Shown one piece after another: positions 17,278 through 26,850 of a stretch of 52,780 nucleotides of DNA. Numbering within the stretch: the stretch's first letter is position 1; every line of letters starts with the position of its first letter. A program made the translations under genes and the position numbers. Below the pieces are notes generated by a model that worked only from the letters and a program-made list of their open reading frames with translations, made no database searches and was not told where the DNA came from. Origin of the DNA: Aeromonas bivalvium (lineage in GTDB: Bacteria > Pseudomonadota > Gammaproteobacteria > Enterobacterales > Aeromonadaceae); the NCBI RefSeq assembly GCF_000819765.1, contig NZ_CDBT01000020.1:4183-56962 (forward strand), read 5' to 3'.

Positions 17278-18487
17278 TCTTTCCTATGGTATTTTAAATA
17301 CTATTCAAAATGCTATTTTTCCGCTAGTTACCTTGCCCTATGTGTTACAAACTGTCGGGCCTGAATTGTACGGAAAGAATTTACATGCTGCACTTTTTCA
17401 TCAGCTATTTTCTTTTTTGTTTATATTAGCAGTAAATCCCTACGCATTACGTCTTTTTAGCCACGCGATGGGGGGGGGCAGAAAAGCTGAAGAAGAAAAA
17501 ATTTTTAGTCGCATTGTATCATTTCAGTTTATGATGTCTTCAGTTGCTACTGTATTACAGTTTTTTGTGATTGCAGCTTTAGAGTTATTAACACCACTAT
17601 ATGCACTTTATATATTCATAACTTTTTTTTCATTTATGAATGTAGAGTGGCTTTTCCAAGCAAAACAAGACTACAAGACTATTTTTTTTAGAACGTTATT
17701 ATTGCGTTCACTTGTATTAGGTTGTCTATTCGTTTTTGTAAAGAGTGGTAGTGATTTTGAGCAATACAACCTAATTATAGCTTTCAGCCTGATTTCTCCC
17801 GCGATCATATCCTTCCTTATTGCAAGACAATCATACAAATTCAAAATTGGCATCAGTAACATCAAGGATGATTTGTTTGGAGCTAAATATTTTTATGCCA
17901 ATGGGGCTGTTGGTTCTATTTACTCTTATTTAGACCAAGTAGTTATTGGGCTGTTGGTTACAAGTAAAGAGTTAGCTGTCCTAAATCTAATAAAAACATT
18001 AGCATCGACAATAATGTCCATCCCTAATATGGTGAATAGATTTATTATGCCTGATGCCTTTAAGTCATTTAAAGCTGGAATGCTATTCTATCATCATAGT
18101 AAATATTTTACATTAATGTTGATATGTTTGGTGGTTGGGCTTTCTCTTTTTTGTTTTATTGGATTACCAGTAATATCCACATTTTTAGGTGAGGATATGA
18201 ACTTCAAGCAGTCATACATTTTCTTAATCGCGGCGTCGGTTTTTTGTACTTCACTTGCGGTATATATTGATACACAATCAAGTGTCATATTGGGGTTGGA
18301 AAAGATTACTACGATATCCAATTTGATTGTTGCAACAATTAGCCCACTTACAACAATTATTTTGTTTAGTAATTTTACCTATATAAGCCCTTTTATCGGG
18401 ATGATTATTGGTGAGTTCTGTGGTGTGTTAGTAATGATATATATGCATGTGTTTATATTTAAAACAAACTTTATAAAATATGCTTGA
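17261..18487 (+). CDS. wzx: O-antigen flippase
   Basis: 408 residues with about 12 hydrophobic segments and the polysaccharide transporter (PST) layout: an N-terminal N-L-S-Y-G-I-L-N-T-I-Q-N then paired helices, an E-W-L-F-Q-A-K-Q-D-Y segment after helix 4 that is characteristic of Wzx. Flips the undecaprenyl-pyrophosphate O-unit to the periplasmic face. ATG 17261 lies inside the end of the preceding glycosyltransferase gene, a 17-base overlap; the frame is open further upstream but that stretch is not membrane-like. AT-rich. A poly-G tract (8 G, 17469-17476) occurs inside the gene. Confidence 0.9.
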   Translation: MKKQINLSYGILNTIQNAIFPLVTLPYVLQTVGPELYGKNLHAALFHQLFSFLFILAVNPYALRLFSHAMGGGRKAEEEKIFSRIVSFQFMMSSVATVLQFFVIAALELLTPLYALYIFITFFSFMNVEWLFQAKQDYKTIFFRTLLLRSLVLGCLFVFVKSGSDFEQYNLIIAFSLISPAIISFLIARQSYKFKIGISNIKDDLFGAKYFYANGAVGSIYSYLDQVVIGLLVTSKELAVLNLIKTLASTIMSIPNMVNRFIMPDAFKSFKAGMLFYHHSKYFTLMLICLVVGLSLFCFIGLPVISTFLGEDMNFKQSYIFLIAASVFCTSLAVYIDTQSSVILGLEKITTISNLIVATISPLTTIILFSNFTYISPFIGMIIGEFCGVLVMIYMHVFIFKTNFIKYA

Positions 18488-18538
18488 ATGTTACCTTTGA
18501 AAATAAGCAGTATTTATAATACTTAGTGAGATTGACTT

Positions 18539-19390
18539 ATGCATGAACATGCTTATTTAATTGTAATTTATAATGAAAGTGTATTTGAATCTAGTACATT
18601 TAAATCGCTACTGGAACTGCTAAAAAAAAGGCCCCATTCCGCTGTTGTATATTTATGGGATAATAGTCCAACGCCACAACATCAAGTAAGTGAATTTGAT
18701 TTAATAAGATCATGCGACATAAAATATCTTTATCATGGGATAAATGAAAAGTTATCAATAGTGTATAACAGGGTTATAGAGTTGGCTTTGGTCGATAATT
18801 GTAAATTTATCAGCATATTAGATCAAGACAGTGTTTTGCCGTTAGATTTTAAAGATAAAGTGGATGCCATAGAAAACCCTAAATTAATCGTTCCTACAGT
18901 TTACTCTAGTAGTAATGGTTTAATGATTTCACCTCGTTATCAAAAGTACAATTATCTGACTAATAGTTGTATGATTAGACCTATCGATATATCTAAAGTG
19001 GAGGGTTCGCTTGCATCGAATGAGTTTTTTGCCGTTGGTAGTGGTATGACAATATCACGAACATTATGGGATACTGGTATTAGATTTAATGAATCTTTGA
19101 GCTTTTATGGTGTGGATACTGAATTTTGTAATGACTATGCTAAAAAGTTCAATAGCTTCAATATAATAAAGTGCAACTTTCAGCATGATGCATCAGGTGA
19201 CAATAACGAGGATTTTGAAAAATTGAAATGGCGGCTGTCAAGATATTTTGAACATTGGAATTTCAGTTTAGTTAAAAAGTTAGGTTGGAATGTTTTTTTG
19301 GCAAAAATGTACATAAGTTTTTTTAAAACATTTTTATTAGCCAAGAGTTACGCGAAAAAGAATTTAGTAAATAAATTTATAAAACTATAA
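18539..19390 (+). CDS. Glycosyltransferase family 2, rhamnosyltransferase-like
   Basis: 283 residues. The GT-A core shows V-I-Y-N-E-S near the N-terminus, L-W-D-N-S, and the metal-binding L-D-Q-D-S (about residue 97), which is the variant typical of WbbL-type rhamnosyltransferases. A later F-Y-G-V-D-T-E-F-C segment resembles the acceptor-proximal D-x-E motif. With the intact dTDP-rhamnose pathway next door, a rhamnosyl donor is likely but inferred. The C-terminal 40 residues are Lys/Phe-rich, suggesting peripheral membrane contact. Confidence 0.85.
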   Translation: MHEHAYLIVIYNESVFESSTFKSLLELLKKRPHSAVVYLWDNSPTPQHQVSEFDLIRSCDIKYLYHGINEKLSIVYNRVIELALVDNCKFISILDQDSVLPLDFKDKVDAIENPKLIVPTVYSSSNGLMISPRYQKYNYLTNSCMIRPIDISKVEGSLASNEFFAVGSGMTISRTLWDTGIRFNESLSFYGVDTEFCNDYAKKFNSFNIIKCNFQHDASGDNNEDFEKLKWRLSRYFEHWNFSLVKKLGWNVFLAKMYISFFKTFLLAKSYAKKNLVNKFIKL

Positions 19391-19423
19391 ATTCTATTTT
19401 TAATAGGGAAGTTAGGGCTTAGT

Positions 19424-20239
19424 ATGCAAGTCAGCGTCATAATTCCAACGTGCAATCGAAATGATACATTGCCACGTGCCATTTATTCTGCATTAAACCA
19501 AGGTGTCGCTAAATTAGAAGTTATTGTAGTTAATGACACAGACAATCCAATTAGCAATGAAATTCTCAATATTGCCATAACAAATCCGGTGACTTTCACT
19601 TGTAATCCTGGTAGGAATGGTGCCGCAAGTGCTCGTAACTATGGTGTGAGCCTTGCAAAAGGAAAATACATTACTTTTCTTGATGATGATGATATGTATT
19701 TGCCTGGTAGATTGAATAATATGCTAAATCTCACTCAGCAAAGGAAATACATTATGGTGTCATCGGGTCGCTTTTATGAAACTGGTGATTTTACTACCAT
19801 ACAACCAGCAAAAAAGCAACGCTTTGGTGAGATAAGACAAAAAGATATTCAGTATCAAAATGATATTGATATTGGTTTTATGATGGAGCGTGATATTTTC
19901 CTTAGCTTTGGTGGCTTTGATACCAGTTATAAATCGCTAGAAGATTGGGATTTTATCTTACGAGTACTCGAGAAAGGTAACTGTTACAAGATAAAACGTA
20001 TGGATTATGCAGTCAACTTAGATCCTAACCGCTCTCGTGTTTCTGATAGGGATTCAGAAAGTTACCTTAAACTGGCGGAAATGTATAAAGAAAAATATGG
20101 AAAAGAGTGGTTTTCATATATGTCAGCTCATGGTCTCAGCCTTTGTGGGAAACTTAAATTTAGTATTTTTATTCGTAACTTTAGTTTTAGATTGTTTAAA
20201 TCTTATTTAAGACAAGTTAAACGAGCTATCTTGAAATAG
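19424..20239 (+). CDS. Glycosyltransferase family 2
   Basis: 271 residues, a textbook GT2: V-S-V-I-I-P-T-C-N-R at residues 3-12, V-I-V-V-N-D, G-A-A-S-A-R-N-Y-G, and the nucleotide/metal-binding F-L-D-D-D-D (residues 87-92). E-D-W-D-F-I-L-R (around 170) is the catalytic ED segment. Donor unknown. It is 10 bases from the wzy start. Confidence 0.9.
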   Translation: MQVSVIIPTCNRNDTLPRAIYSALNQGVAKLEVIVVNDTDNPISNEILNIAITNPVTFTCNPGRNGAASARNYGVSLAKGKYITFLDDDDMYLPGRLNNMLNLTQQRKYIMVSSGRFYETGDFTTIQPAKKQRFGEIRQKDIQYQNDIDIGFMMERDIFLSFGGFDTSYKSLEDWDFILRVLEKGNCYKIKRMDYAVNLDPNRSRVSDRDSESYLKLAEMYKEKYGKEWFSYMSAHGLSLCGKLKFSIFIRNFSFRLFKSYLRQVKRAILK

Positions 20240-20249
20240 GATTGAGAAT

Positions 20250-21536
20250 ATGAAAGTCAACCATTTGTTTTGGCTGTGTACAATCAATGTAATGATTTTT
20301 TATTATTTTATAGATTTAACCAATAAAGTAGATGGTGACATGGTAACTGTTATCATTTCTTTGGTTACATTGAATATGATTTGTGCTGCAAGCTTTTATT
20401 TGTATCGCAGTATTTTTAATCCTATTACAATTCTTTCACCTCTTGCGCTTGGTTTATTTTATCATCAATTTAATTTATCAAGTAGGCAGGAAGTTTTTTA
20501 TACAGAGACAATAATTAATATTTCATTGTTTTTTGTTTTTTATATATTTGGTTGTGTATTGTTTTTTTCTAAAAAAATAAATGTTCTTGATAGGGTGGAA
20601 AGTCCGCTAAGAGTTCATCTTTTTTTTGTTATCGGAACAATAGTATTTTTTATTGAGTCGTATTTGAATAACGGATTGGCTATTATAAAAACACTAAGTG
20701 GTGCCAACGCATATATTGAAAATAATGCCATTCCTATTTTTCATTATTTTTACATGATGATAGCGCTTTTACCTTCATGTTATTACTACTTTTATAAGAG
20801 AAAAAAGCTCAGTAAGGGTTTTTATTTATTAATAAGTACAGCCTGTTTTTTTATGATATTTAACTCGTTATCAAGGCAATTAATTTTGCTCTGTATTTTT
20901 TCCACATTTTTTGCATATATAAATTTTAACAATATGAAGATTGACAAGCCTATTATTAAGCTTGGTGTATTCATTGCTGTATTTTTTATTTTGGTTGGTT
21001 CAATTCGCTATATTGGATTTGGTAAAGAGGGTGTAAGTGAGTTGGACTACATGAAAGCATACTCGGGAATTGAGAGTGATCTCGATGTTAATATGTTTGA
21101 TGTCACATTTAATTTATATACCACTCAGAATTTTAGCACTTTAAACAACATAATAAATACCAATGAGAGTGAATTGCATTTTGGCAAATATCTTCTACAG
21201 GCATATTTAAAAATATTAAACATAGATAGAGCTTTAGATATTAAATTTAATAGTGAGTTGGATTCGTATACAAGGTTAGGTACAATTATCGCAGATTTAT
21301 ACCTTGACTTTGGAATTGCTAGTGTGATTTTACAGGCGTTTATCTATGGTCTGATAGTTAATTTTACTTATAGCAACTTTATTAACTCTCAATCTTTATC
21401 CGCAACGCTGGTTTTTAGTGTTGTTTTTTTTGTTATTTTTATGAGTCCATTTACTAATTATTTCAACCAGTTTTTTATAATGCTTTGCCTTATTTATTCG
21501 GTAAGTTTTAGATACAAGTTTACATTATGGAGATAA
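20250..21536 (+). CDS. wzy: O-antigen polymerase
   Basis: 428 residues with 10-12 hydrophobic segments and one larger periplasmic loop (roughly residues 255-330, with G-K-Y-L-L-Q-A-Y-L-K-I-L). Wzy proteins have little sequence conservation, so the call rests on topology, on being the only other polytopic protein in the cluster beside wzx, and on its position among glycosyltransferases. It would polymerise flipped O-units in the periplasm under Wzz control. Very AT-rich. AGGATTGAG precedes the ATG. Confidence 0.82.
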   Translation: MKVNHLFWLCTINVMIFYYFIDLTNKVDGDMVTVIISLVTLNMICAASFYLYRSIFNPITILSPLALGLFYHQFNLSSRQEVFYTETIINISLFFVFYIFGCVLFFSKKINVLDRVESPLRVHLFFVIGTIVFFIESYLNNGLAIIKTLSGANAYIENNAIPIFHYFYMMIALLPSCYYYFYKRKKLSKGFYLLISTACFFMIFNSLSRQLILLCIFSTFFAYINFNNMKIDKPIIKLGVFIAVFFILVGSIRYIGFGKEGVSELDYMKAYSGIESDLDVNMFDVTFNLYTTQNFSTLNNIINTNESELHFGKYLLQAYLKILNIDRALDIKFNSELDSYTRLGTIIADLYLDFGIASVILQAFIYGLIVNFTYSNFINSQSLSATLVFSVVFFVIFMSPFTNYFNQFFIMLCLIYSVSFRYKFTLWR

Positions 21537-21603
21537 GGTTGCCTTTCTGTTGTTTACATCATGCAAAATATAATTTATTTACTTATTAAAGGATGAGGTG
21601 TAA

Positions 21604-22455
21604 GTGATATATAGTGTTATAGTTACATACAATCCTAATGAATCGAATTTATATTTGTTGGTTAATGCGCTTATCTCGTCTGGTGTAAAACCAGTTATTG
21701 TGGATAATGCTAGTAAGATAAGTTTTTGTGCACCTTGTTGTCTTATTAAATTAGATTCTAATTATGGTATTGCGACAGCGCAAAACATAGGGATTGAACA
21801 TGCATTAAAGAATAATGCAGAGGCAATTATCTTCTTTGATCAAGACTCGTCAATAACCGATAGTGAATTTATCGAAAAGCTTTATAAACCCATTAAAAAT
21901 AATGACGCTAAAATTACCGCCCCAGTTTTTACCGATTTAGCTCGTGGTTTTATATATTCGATAGTCGATATTGACCAGTATGGAAGAAGAACTAAATACT
22001 ACCCATCTATTGATGCAGTTCCTTTTAAAGTCAGTAATGTCATTTCCTCAGGTACTATGGTTGATGTTCAAGCATTGAAAGTCATAGGTAATATGACGGA
22101 TGAGTTGTTTATAGACTATGTGGATACTGAGTGGTGTTTGCGAGCTTACAAAGAAGGCTTTGAAATATTGGTTATACCAAGTGCAAGGATGACTCATTCT
22201 ATAGGAGATAAGACAATAAAGTTAGGTTCATTTTACGTGCCTAAGCATAGCTCATTTAGACGTTACTATAGAATAAGGAACTCTTTTTATCTACTCAGGA
22301 AAAAACATATTCCTAAGTTGATGGCGTGTAGGGAAATAATTTTCTCTATAATACATCAATGTATTCTTATTGCTTTCTCAAGTGGTGAACGGTTGGCGTA
22401 TATAGATTGTCTATATCGTGGTTTACGTGATGGTATTCTCGGAAGATTTAAGTAA
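21604..22455 (+). CDS. Glycosyltransferase family 2, rhamnosyltransferase-like
   Basis: 283 residues, GTG start at 21604 after AGGATGAGG. Motifs: V-I-V-T-Y-N-P at residues 5-11, V-I-V-D-N-A-S, N-Y-G-I-A-T-A-Q-N-I-G, F-F-D-Q-D-S (about 78-83) and F-I-D-Y-V-D-T-E-W-C-L-R, a combination typical of RfbF/WbbL-type rhamnosyltransferases. The rhamnose donor is inferred from family and from the adjacent rml genes. Its TAA overlaps the next ATG (TAATG). Confidence 0.9.
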   Translation: MIYSVIVTYNPNESNLYLLVNALISSGVKPVIVDNASKISFCAPCCLIKLDSNYGIATAQNIGIEHALKNNAEAIIFFDQDSSITDSEFIEKLYKPIKNNDAKITAPVFTDLARGFIYSIVDIDQYGRRTKYYPSIDAVPFKVSNVISSGTMVDVQALKVIGNMTDELFIDYVDTEWCLRAYKEGFEILVIPSARMTHSIGDKTIKLGSFYVPKHSSFRRYYRIRNSFYLLRKKHIPKLMACREIIFSIIHQCILIAFSSGERLAYIDCLYRGLRDGILGRFK

Positions 22456-23354
22456 TGGCTGAAGTGAAAACATGCGTGTTACTTGCCGCGTATAATGGAT
22501 GTAGTCATATTCATGAACAATTGGATACAATCTTACATCAACAGTGTAGTTTGAGTGTTGATCTGATTGTTAGTGTCGACCTTAGTCAAGACAGCACCTA
22601 TGAAATCTGTAATGTTTATGCAGATAAATATAGAAACATGAGGCTTTTACCTTATGGTGACTATTTTGGAGGCGCGGGAAAAAACTTCTATAGACTTTTA
22701 AATGACACAGATCTTTCTTGCTATGACTATATTGCTTTCAGCGATCAAGATGATATCTGGTTAGATAACAAATTAGGCAAAGCAATCGAAAAACTACAGC
22801 AGTTTGATTGTTATTCCGCCAATGTTACTGCCTTTTGGGAAGACGGTCGTGAGGTATTTGTTGACAAATCGCAACCGCAGCGGGAGTGGGATTTCTTGTT
22901 CGAAGCTGCCGGCCCTGGCTGCACTTATGTATTTAAACGTGAAGTTGCTATTCAGTTTAAGGCGTGGTTATTAGAGCGTTATGAGAAAATTGGCGAAGAT
23001 ATTGCGTTACATGATTGGTTATTTTATGCATTCGCACGCAGTCGAGGGTATAGTTGGTTTATAGACCCAGAGCCTATGATGCGTTATCGGCAGCACGCTA
23101 ACAATCAGGTGGGTACTAATAATAGCGTTGCAGCTGCAAAAAAACGTCTAAAAATGATAAAGAGCAAATGGTATCGTAATCAGATAACTAAAATTGCAGA
23201 ACATTTGGATTTACTAATTTTACCAGTAGTTAAATATGGGTTAAACCATGGCTACTTAGGTAATTTATATTTGCTTTTGCATATAGGTAAAATTAGGCGT
23301 AGATTACGAGATAGAATTGCCTTGTCTTTCGCTCTTTTGTTCAATATTTTTTAA
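22455..23354 (+). CDS. Glycosyltransferase family 2, rhamnan-type
   Basis: 299 residues: V-L-L-A-A-Y-N-G near residue 8, E-Q-L-D-T-I-L-H-Q-Q, V-S-V-D-L-S-Q-D-S, and the metal-binding F-S-D-Q-D-D-I-W (about 95-102). The Y-N-G...E-Q-L...D-Q-D-D-I-W combination is common in rhamnosyltransferases such as those for rhamnan O-chains. Translationally coupled to the previous glycosyltransferase through a one-base overlap. Donor not proven. Confidence 0.88.
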   Translation: MAEVKTCVLLAAYNGCSHIHEQLDTILHQQCSLSVDLIVSVDLSQDSTYEICNVYADKYRNMRLLPYGDYFGGAGKNFYRLLNDTDLSCYDYIAFSDQDDIWLDNKLGKAIEKLQQFDCYSANVTAFWEDGREVFVDKSQPQREWDFLFEAAGPGCTYVFKREVAIQFKAWLLERYEKIGEDIALHDWLFYAFARSRGYSWFIDPEPMMRYRQHANNQVGTNNSVAAAKKRLKMIKSKWYRNQITKIAEHLDLLILPVVKYGLNHGYLGNLYLLLHIGKIRRRLRDRIALSFALLFNIF

Positions 23355-23369
23355 CTATCGAGGGTGAAC

Positions 23370-24305
23370 ATGATTCTATTAACCGGGGCCACCGGCTTTG
23401 TAGGTAATGCAGTATTAACAAAGCTAATGCATCAAGGGTTGTCGGTTCGTACTTATGGGCGTCGTGCTCCTGTTAATTTCACTACACATACGAATCATGT
23501 GATTGGTGAGATTAGCGGTGTTGCAAATTATGTAACAGCTCTAGAAAATATTGATGTGGTGATTCATTGTGCAGCGAAGGCACACCTCGATAAAAATGCA
23601 GATGACCGCCAAACAATGTTTAACCGAATAAACTGTGATGGCTCCCTTATGTTAGCGCGTCAGGCGGTTGATGCTAATGTTAAGCGCTTTGTTTTTATAA
23701 GTTCAATTGGTGTTAATGGCGGTCATAATCACCAGGGCCCATTCAAGTATGATGATATCGCGGTACCTTGGGATGAATATACCCGCTCAAAATATGCTGC
23801 TGAATTAGGCTTAATGCAACTAGCTAAAGAAACAGGTCTTGAAGTGGTGATTATTCGCCCCCCATTGGTTTATGGTGCTGAGGCACCAGGCAATTTTGGT
23901 AAGTTATTACAAGCCGTGTGTCATGGTCGTTGGTTACCTCTCGGTGCAATTCATAATAAACGCAGCTTTGTTGCACTTGATAACTTAGTTGATCTGATTA
24001 TTATCTGTATCGCCCACCCACATGCTGTTAATCAAACCTTTCTAGTCAGCGATGACCAGGATATCTCTACCACGCAGTTTCTTAAGATGATGATACAAGC
24101 TGCAGGCCAGTCATCACGGCTTATTCCGGTGCCCATGTATTGTCTGCGTATGTTGGGGTGGCTAACTGGCAAACAGGCGATGATTGAGCGACTGTGTGGT
24201 AATCTGCAAGTGGATATTAGCCATACCAAGAATACCTTGGGTTGGCAGCCTCCTGTCTCGGTGGCAGAAGGAGTTAAGCGCTGTTTTGTTGAGGAGGAGG
24301 GATGA
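23370..24305 (+). CDS. NAD-dependent epimerase/reductase, WbpV-like
   Basis: 311 residues, extended short-chain dehydrogenase: [11 protein letters not shown] near the N-terminus, H-C-A-A-K-A-H, S-S-I-G-V-N-G, and Y-T-R-S-K-Y-A-A-E with catalytic Tyr-x-x-x-Lys. The I-I-R-P-P-L-V-Y-G segment and overall length match the WbpV group, which acts after WbpM by reducing UDP-4-keto-6-deoxy-GlcNAc. ATG 23370 follows GAGG by six bases; a GTG at 23364 is also in frame. Its stop overlaps the next start (ATGA). UDP-QuiNAc or UDP-FucNAc as product is inference. Confidence 0.82.
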   Translation: MILLTGATGFVGNAVLTKLMHQGLSVRTYGRRAPVNFTTHTNHVIGEISGVANYVTALENIDVVIHCAAKAHLDKNADDRQTMFNRINCDGSLMLARQAVDANVKRFVFISSIGVNGGHNHQGPFKYDDIAVPWDEYTRSKYAAELGLMQLAKETGLEVVIIRPPLVYGAEAPGNFGKLLQAVCHGRWLPLGAIHNKRSFVALDNLVDLIIICIAHPHAVNQTFLVSDDQDISTTQFLKMMIQAAGQSSRLIPVPMYCLRMLGWLTGKQAMIERLCGNLQVDISHTKNTLGWQPPVSVAEGVKRCFVEEEG

Positions 24306-24859
24306 TGATAATTCGGTTGGTTGATTTTTGTTCTGCGTTGTTTGGTTTGTTGTTGTTGTGGCCGATGTTGTTGGTGGTGACTATTATCGGCTTGTTTGAT
24401 ACTGGCTCACCTATATTTTTGCAGACCCGGGTAGGGAAATATAAAAAACCATTCAAGCTGATTAAGTTTCGCACCATGTCGATCGATACCCAGTCGGTGG
24501 CAAGCCATTTGGCGAGCACCAGTTCCATCACCAAGTTAGGGGCTTTTTTACGCAAGACTAAAATCGATGAACTGCCACAGCTGATCAATGTGCTTAAGGG
24601 GGAGATGAGCCTTGTTGGGCCGCGACCTAATCTTTTTAATCAGGAAGAGCTGATCAAAGAGCGTGATGCATTGGGAGTTTATGATGTATTGCCTGGAATT
24701 ACCGGCTTGGCTCAGGTTCAAAAAATTGATATGTCAACGCCACAATTATTAGCCAAAACTGATCGAATCATGATCGACACATTAAATGTGGCTAATTATT
24801 TTCGTTATATTATTATGACGGTCACAGGAAAGGGCCGTGGTGATGCTATTAAATCATAG
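24302..24859 (+). CDS. Monotopic phosphoglycosyl transferase (PglC-size), O-unit initiating enzyme
   Basis: 185 residues, the minimal PF02397-type sugar transferase with a single N-terminal membrane helix (residues 8-30). Motifs: K-F-R-T-M-S (55-60), the catalytic Asp-Glu in K-I-D-E-L-P-Q (D89-E90), [12 protein letters not shown] (98-109) and a [12 protein letters not shown] segment. It would transfer a sugar phosphate from a UDP-sugar to undecaprenyl phosphate, starting the O-unit. The neighbouring WbpV-like and WbpM genes suggest a 2-acetamido-2,6-dideoxyhexose. Coupled to the upstream gene by ATGA. Confidence 0.92.
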   Translation: MMIIRLVDFCSALFGLLLLWPMLLVVTIIGLFDTGSPIFLQTRVGKYKKPFKLIKFRTMSIDTQSVASHLASTSSITKLGAFLRKTKIDELPQLINVLKGEMSLVGPRPNLFNQEELIKERDALGVYDVLPGITGLAQVQKIDMSTPQLLAKTDRIMIDTLNVANYFRYIIMTVTGKGRGDAIKS

Positions 24860-24888
24860 TAATAAAATCTAATAATATTGGTGATATC

Positions 24889-26850
24889 ATGTTGACGTCT
24901 TTTCTTGGCATATCTCGCTTATATAAGCGAATAATTAGCGTGTTTGCTGATTCAATATTACTTTCATTGGCTTTCTGGGGGGGGTATTGGGTTAGGCTTG
25001 ATATCGCCATGCCTATTCAGAGCGTTCGGCACTGGGAGCTTCTCGCTCTTCTGATTCCGGTTACAGTATTTATTTTCGCCAGGCTTGGGCTTTATCGTGC
25101 TGTATTACGTTATGTCGGTTTTAAAGTGCTCTGGACCGTTTCTTTAGGCATATTTGTGTCAACATTATGCTTGGTGACATTCGCTTTTTTTCTTGAAGTA
25201 TTCTTACCAAGAACGGTTTCAGTTATTTATTTTGCTTTTGGAGTCCTTCTGATTGGAGGCGTGCGTCTTTTCTTTCGAATGCTGGTAAACCGCGGTAAAG
25301 GAGGTAGAGTCCCTGTACTAATTTATGGTGCAGGCTCCTCTGGGCGCCAGCTTCAATTAGCTCTAAACCAGGGGCAGGAATTTTTCCCAGTTGCTTTTGT
25401 TGACGATGCAACTCATTTGAGAAAAGCCCTGATACAGGGGATCAATGTGCATTCTCCGGATATGATTGGCGAATTGATCATGCGATTTGGTGTGAAGAAA
25501 ATCTTGCTGGCCATTCCGAGCGAATCACGTGCAGTGCGCCAAAATGTTATCCGTCGGCTGGAGCCCTTCCCCTGTGAAGTTCTGTCTATTCCGGGCATGG
25601 CTGACTTAGTCGGCGGAAAGGCTCAGATCAATGAATTAAAGGAAGTGTCTATCGAGGATCTGCTGGGGAGGGATCCTGTTGCCCCTATCCCTGAACTTAT
25701 TAATGCCAATATCACCGGCAAGCGAGTCATGGTAACAGGGGCGGGGGGATCGATCGGTTCTGAACTATGCCGTCAGATTATCCGATGCAAGCCCGAAAAA
25801 TTGGTTCTCTTTGAACTGTCAGAATATGGCCTTTATGCAATCGATAAAGAGCTCAGTGACCTTTGTGAACATGAAGATATCGATGTTGAAATAGTACCAC
25901 TGCTGGGCTCGGTACAGCGTCAAAATCGTTTGTTTACTATCATGAGCAATTTCAGGATCCAAACGGTCTATCATGCTGCAGCCTACAAGCATGTTCCCTT
26001 GGTGGAATATAATGTGGTGGAAGGGGTCCGAAACAATATATTCGGTACCCTCTATTGCGCACAAGCGGCTATCGAAGCTGGAGTGGAAACGTTCGTTTTG
26101 ATCTCGACTGACAAGGCCGTGCGGCCGACGAATACAATGGGGGCGACCAAGCGTTTGGCAGAGCTTGTGTTACAAGCACTGGCCTCGGCTCAGACAGGAA
26201 CTCGTTTCTGTATGGTGAGATTTGGTAATGTACTGGGTTCCTCAGGGTCTGTTGTGCCTCTTTTTCGTACGCAGATTCGGAATGGAGGTCCTATCACGGT
26301 GACTCATCCCGACATTACACGCTATTTCATGACTATTCCTGAAGCTTCTCAATTAGTAATACAGGCAGGAGCCATGGGTTGTGGTGGTGACGTATTCGTA
26401 TTGGATATGGGGCAGCCCGTAAAAATCATGGAATTGGCTCATCGAATGATCCGGTTGAGCGGATTAGCACTGAAAAGTGACAAGAGTCCGAATGGCGATA
26501 TAGAAATTAAGATCACGGGTTTACGCCCTGGTGAAAAATTATTTGAAGAACTTTTGATTGGTGACAATGTCGAGGGAACATCGCATCCACGAATCATGAA
26601 AGCGAATGAAAGCATGTTGCCATGGGTAGAGTTACGTTCTTTGCTGGCAGAAGTTGATATGGCCTGTCATCAATTCGATCATGAACTGCTTCGCAGCTTG
26701 TTGTTGACTGCGCCACTGGTATTCACACCGACGGATGGTATTTGTGACTTGGTTTGGAAGGAAAAATTAGCCATGCAGCAGTATACTGCCACCTCAGTCA
26801 AGGCAGGGATTGAATTTCTGAATACGGAAGCACACCCACCTATTCATTGA
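24889..26850 (+). CDS. wbpM: Membrane-bound UDP-GlcNAc 4,6-dehydratase
   Basis: 653 residues: four N-terminal membrane helices (about 15-125), a first Rossmann-like domain (Y-G-A-G-S-S-G-R-Q near 146) and a C-terminal dehydratase domain with V-T-G-A-G-G-S-I-G-S-E-L (about 281-292), A-A-A-Y-K-H-V-P-L-V-E and S-T-D-K-A-V-R-P-T-N-T-M-G-A-T-K. The T-N-x-M-G-A-T-K motif with Met in place of the SDR Tyr is the WbpM/CapD mark. It makes the 4-keto-6-deoxy intermediate of UDP-QuiNAc/FucNAc. In Pseudomonas and Vibrio wbpM is often the last, conserved gene of the O-locus, as here. GC rises relative to the glycosyltransferase block. Confidence 0.95.
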   Translation: MLTSFLGISRLYKRIISVFADSILLSLAFWGGYWVRLDIAMPIQSVRHWELLALLIPVTVFIFARLGLYRAVLRYVGFKVLWTVSLGIFVSTLCLVTFAFFLEVFLPRTVSVIYFAFGVLLIGGVRLFFRMLVNRGKGGRVPVLIYGAGSSGRQLQLALNQGQEFFPVAFVDDATHLRKALIQGINVHSPDMIGELIMRFGVKKILLAIPSESRAVRQNVIRRLEPFPCEVLSIPGMADLVGGKAQINELKEVSIEDLLGRDPVAPIPELINANITGKRVMVTGAGGSIGSELCRQIIRCKPEKLVLFELSEYGLYAIDKELSDLCEHEDIDVEIVPLLGSVQRQNRLFTIMSNFRIQTVYHAAAYKHVPLVEYNVVEGVRNNIFGTLYCAQAAIEAGVETFVLISTDKAVRPTNTMGATKRLAELVLQALASAQTGTRFCMVRFGNVLGSSGSVVPLFRTQIRNGGPITVTHPDITRYFMTIPEASQLVIQAGAMGCGGDVFVLDMGQPVKIMELAHRMIRLSGLALKSDKSPNGDIEIKITGLRPGEKLFEELLIGDNVEGTSHPRIMKANESMLPWVELRSLLAEVDMACHQFDHELLRSLLLTAPLVFTPTDGICDLVWKEKLAMQQYTATSVKAGIEFLNTEAHPPIH

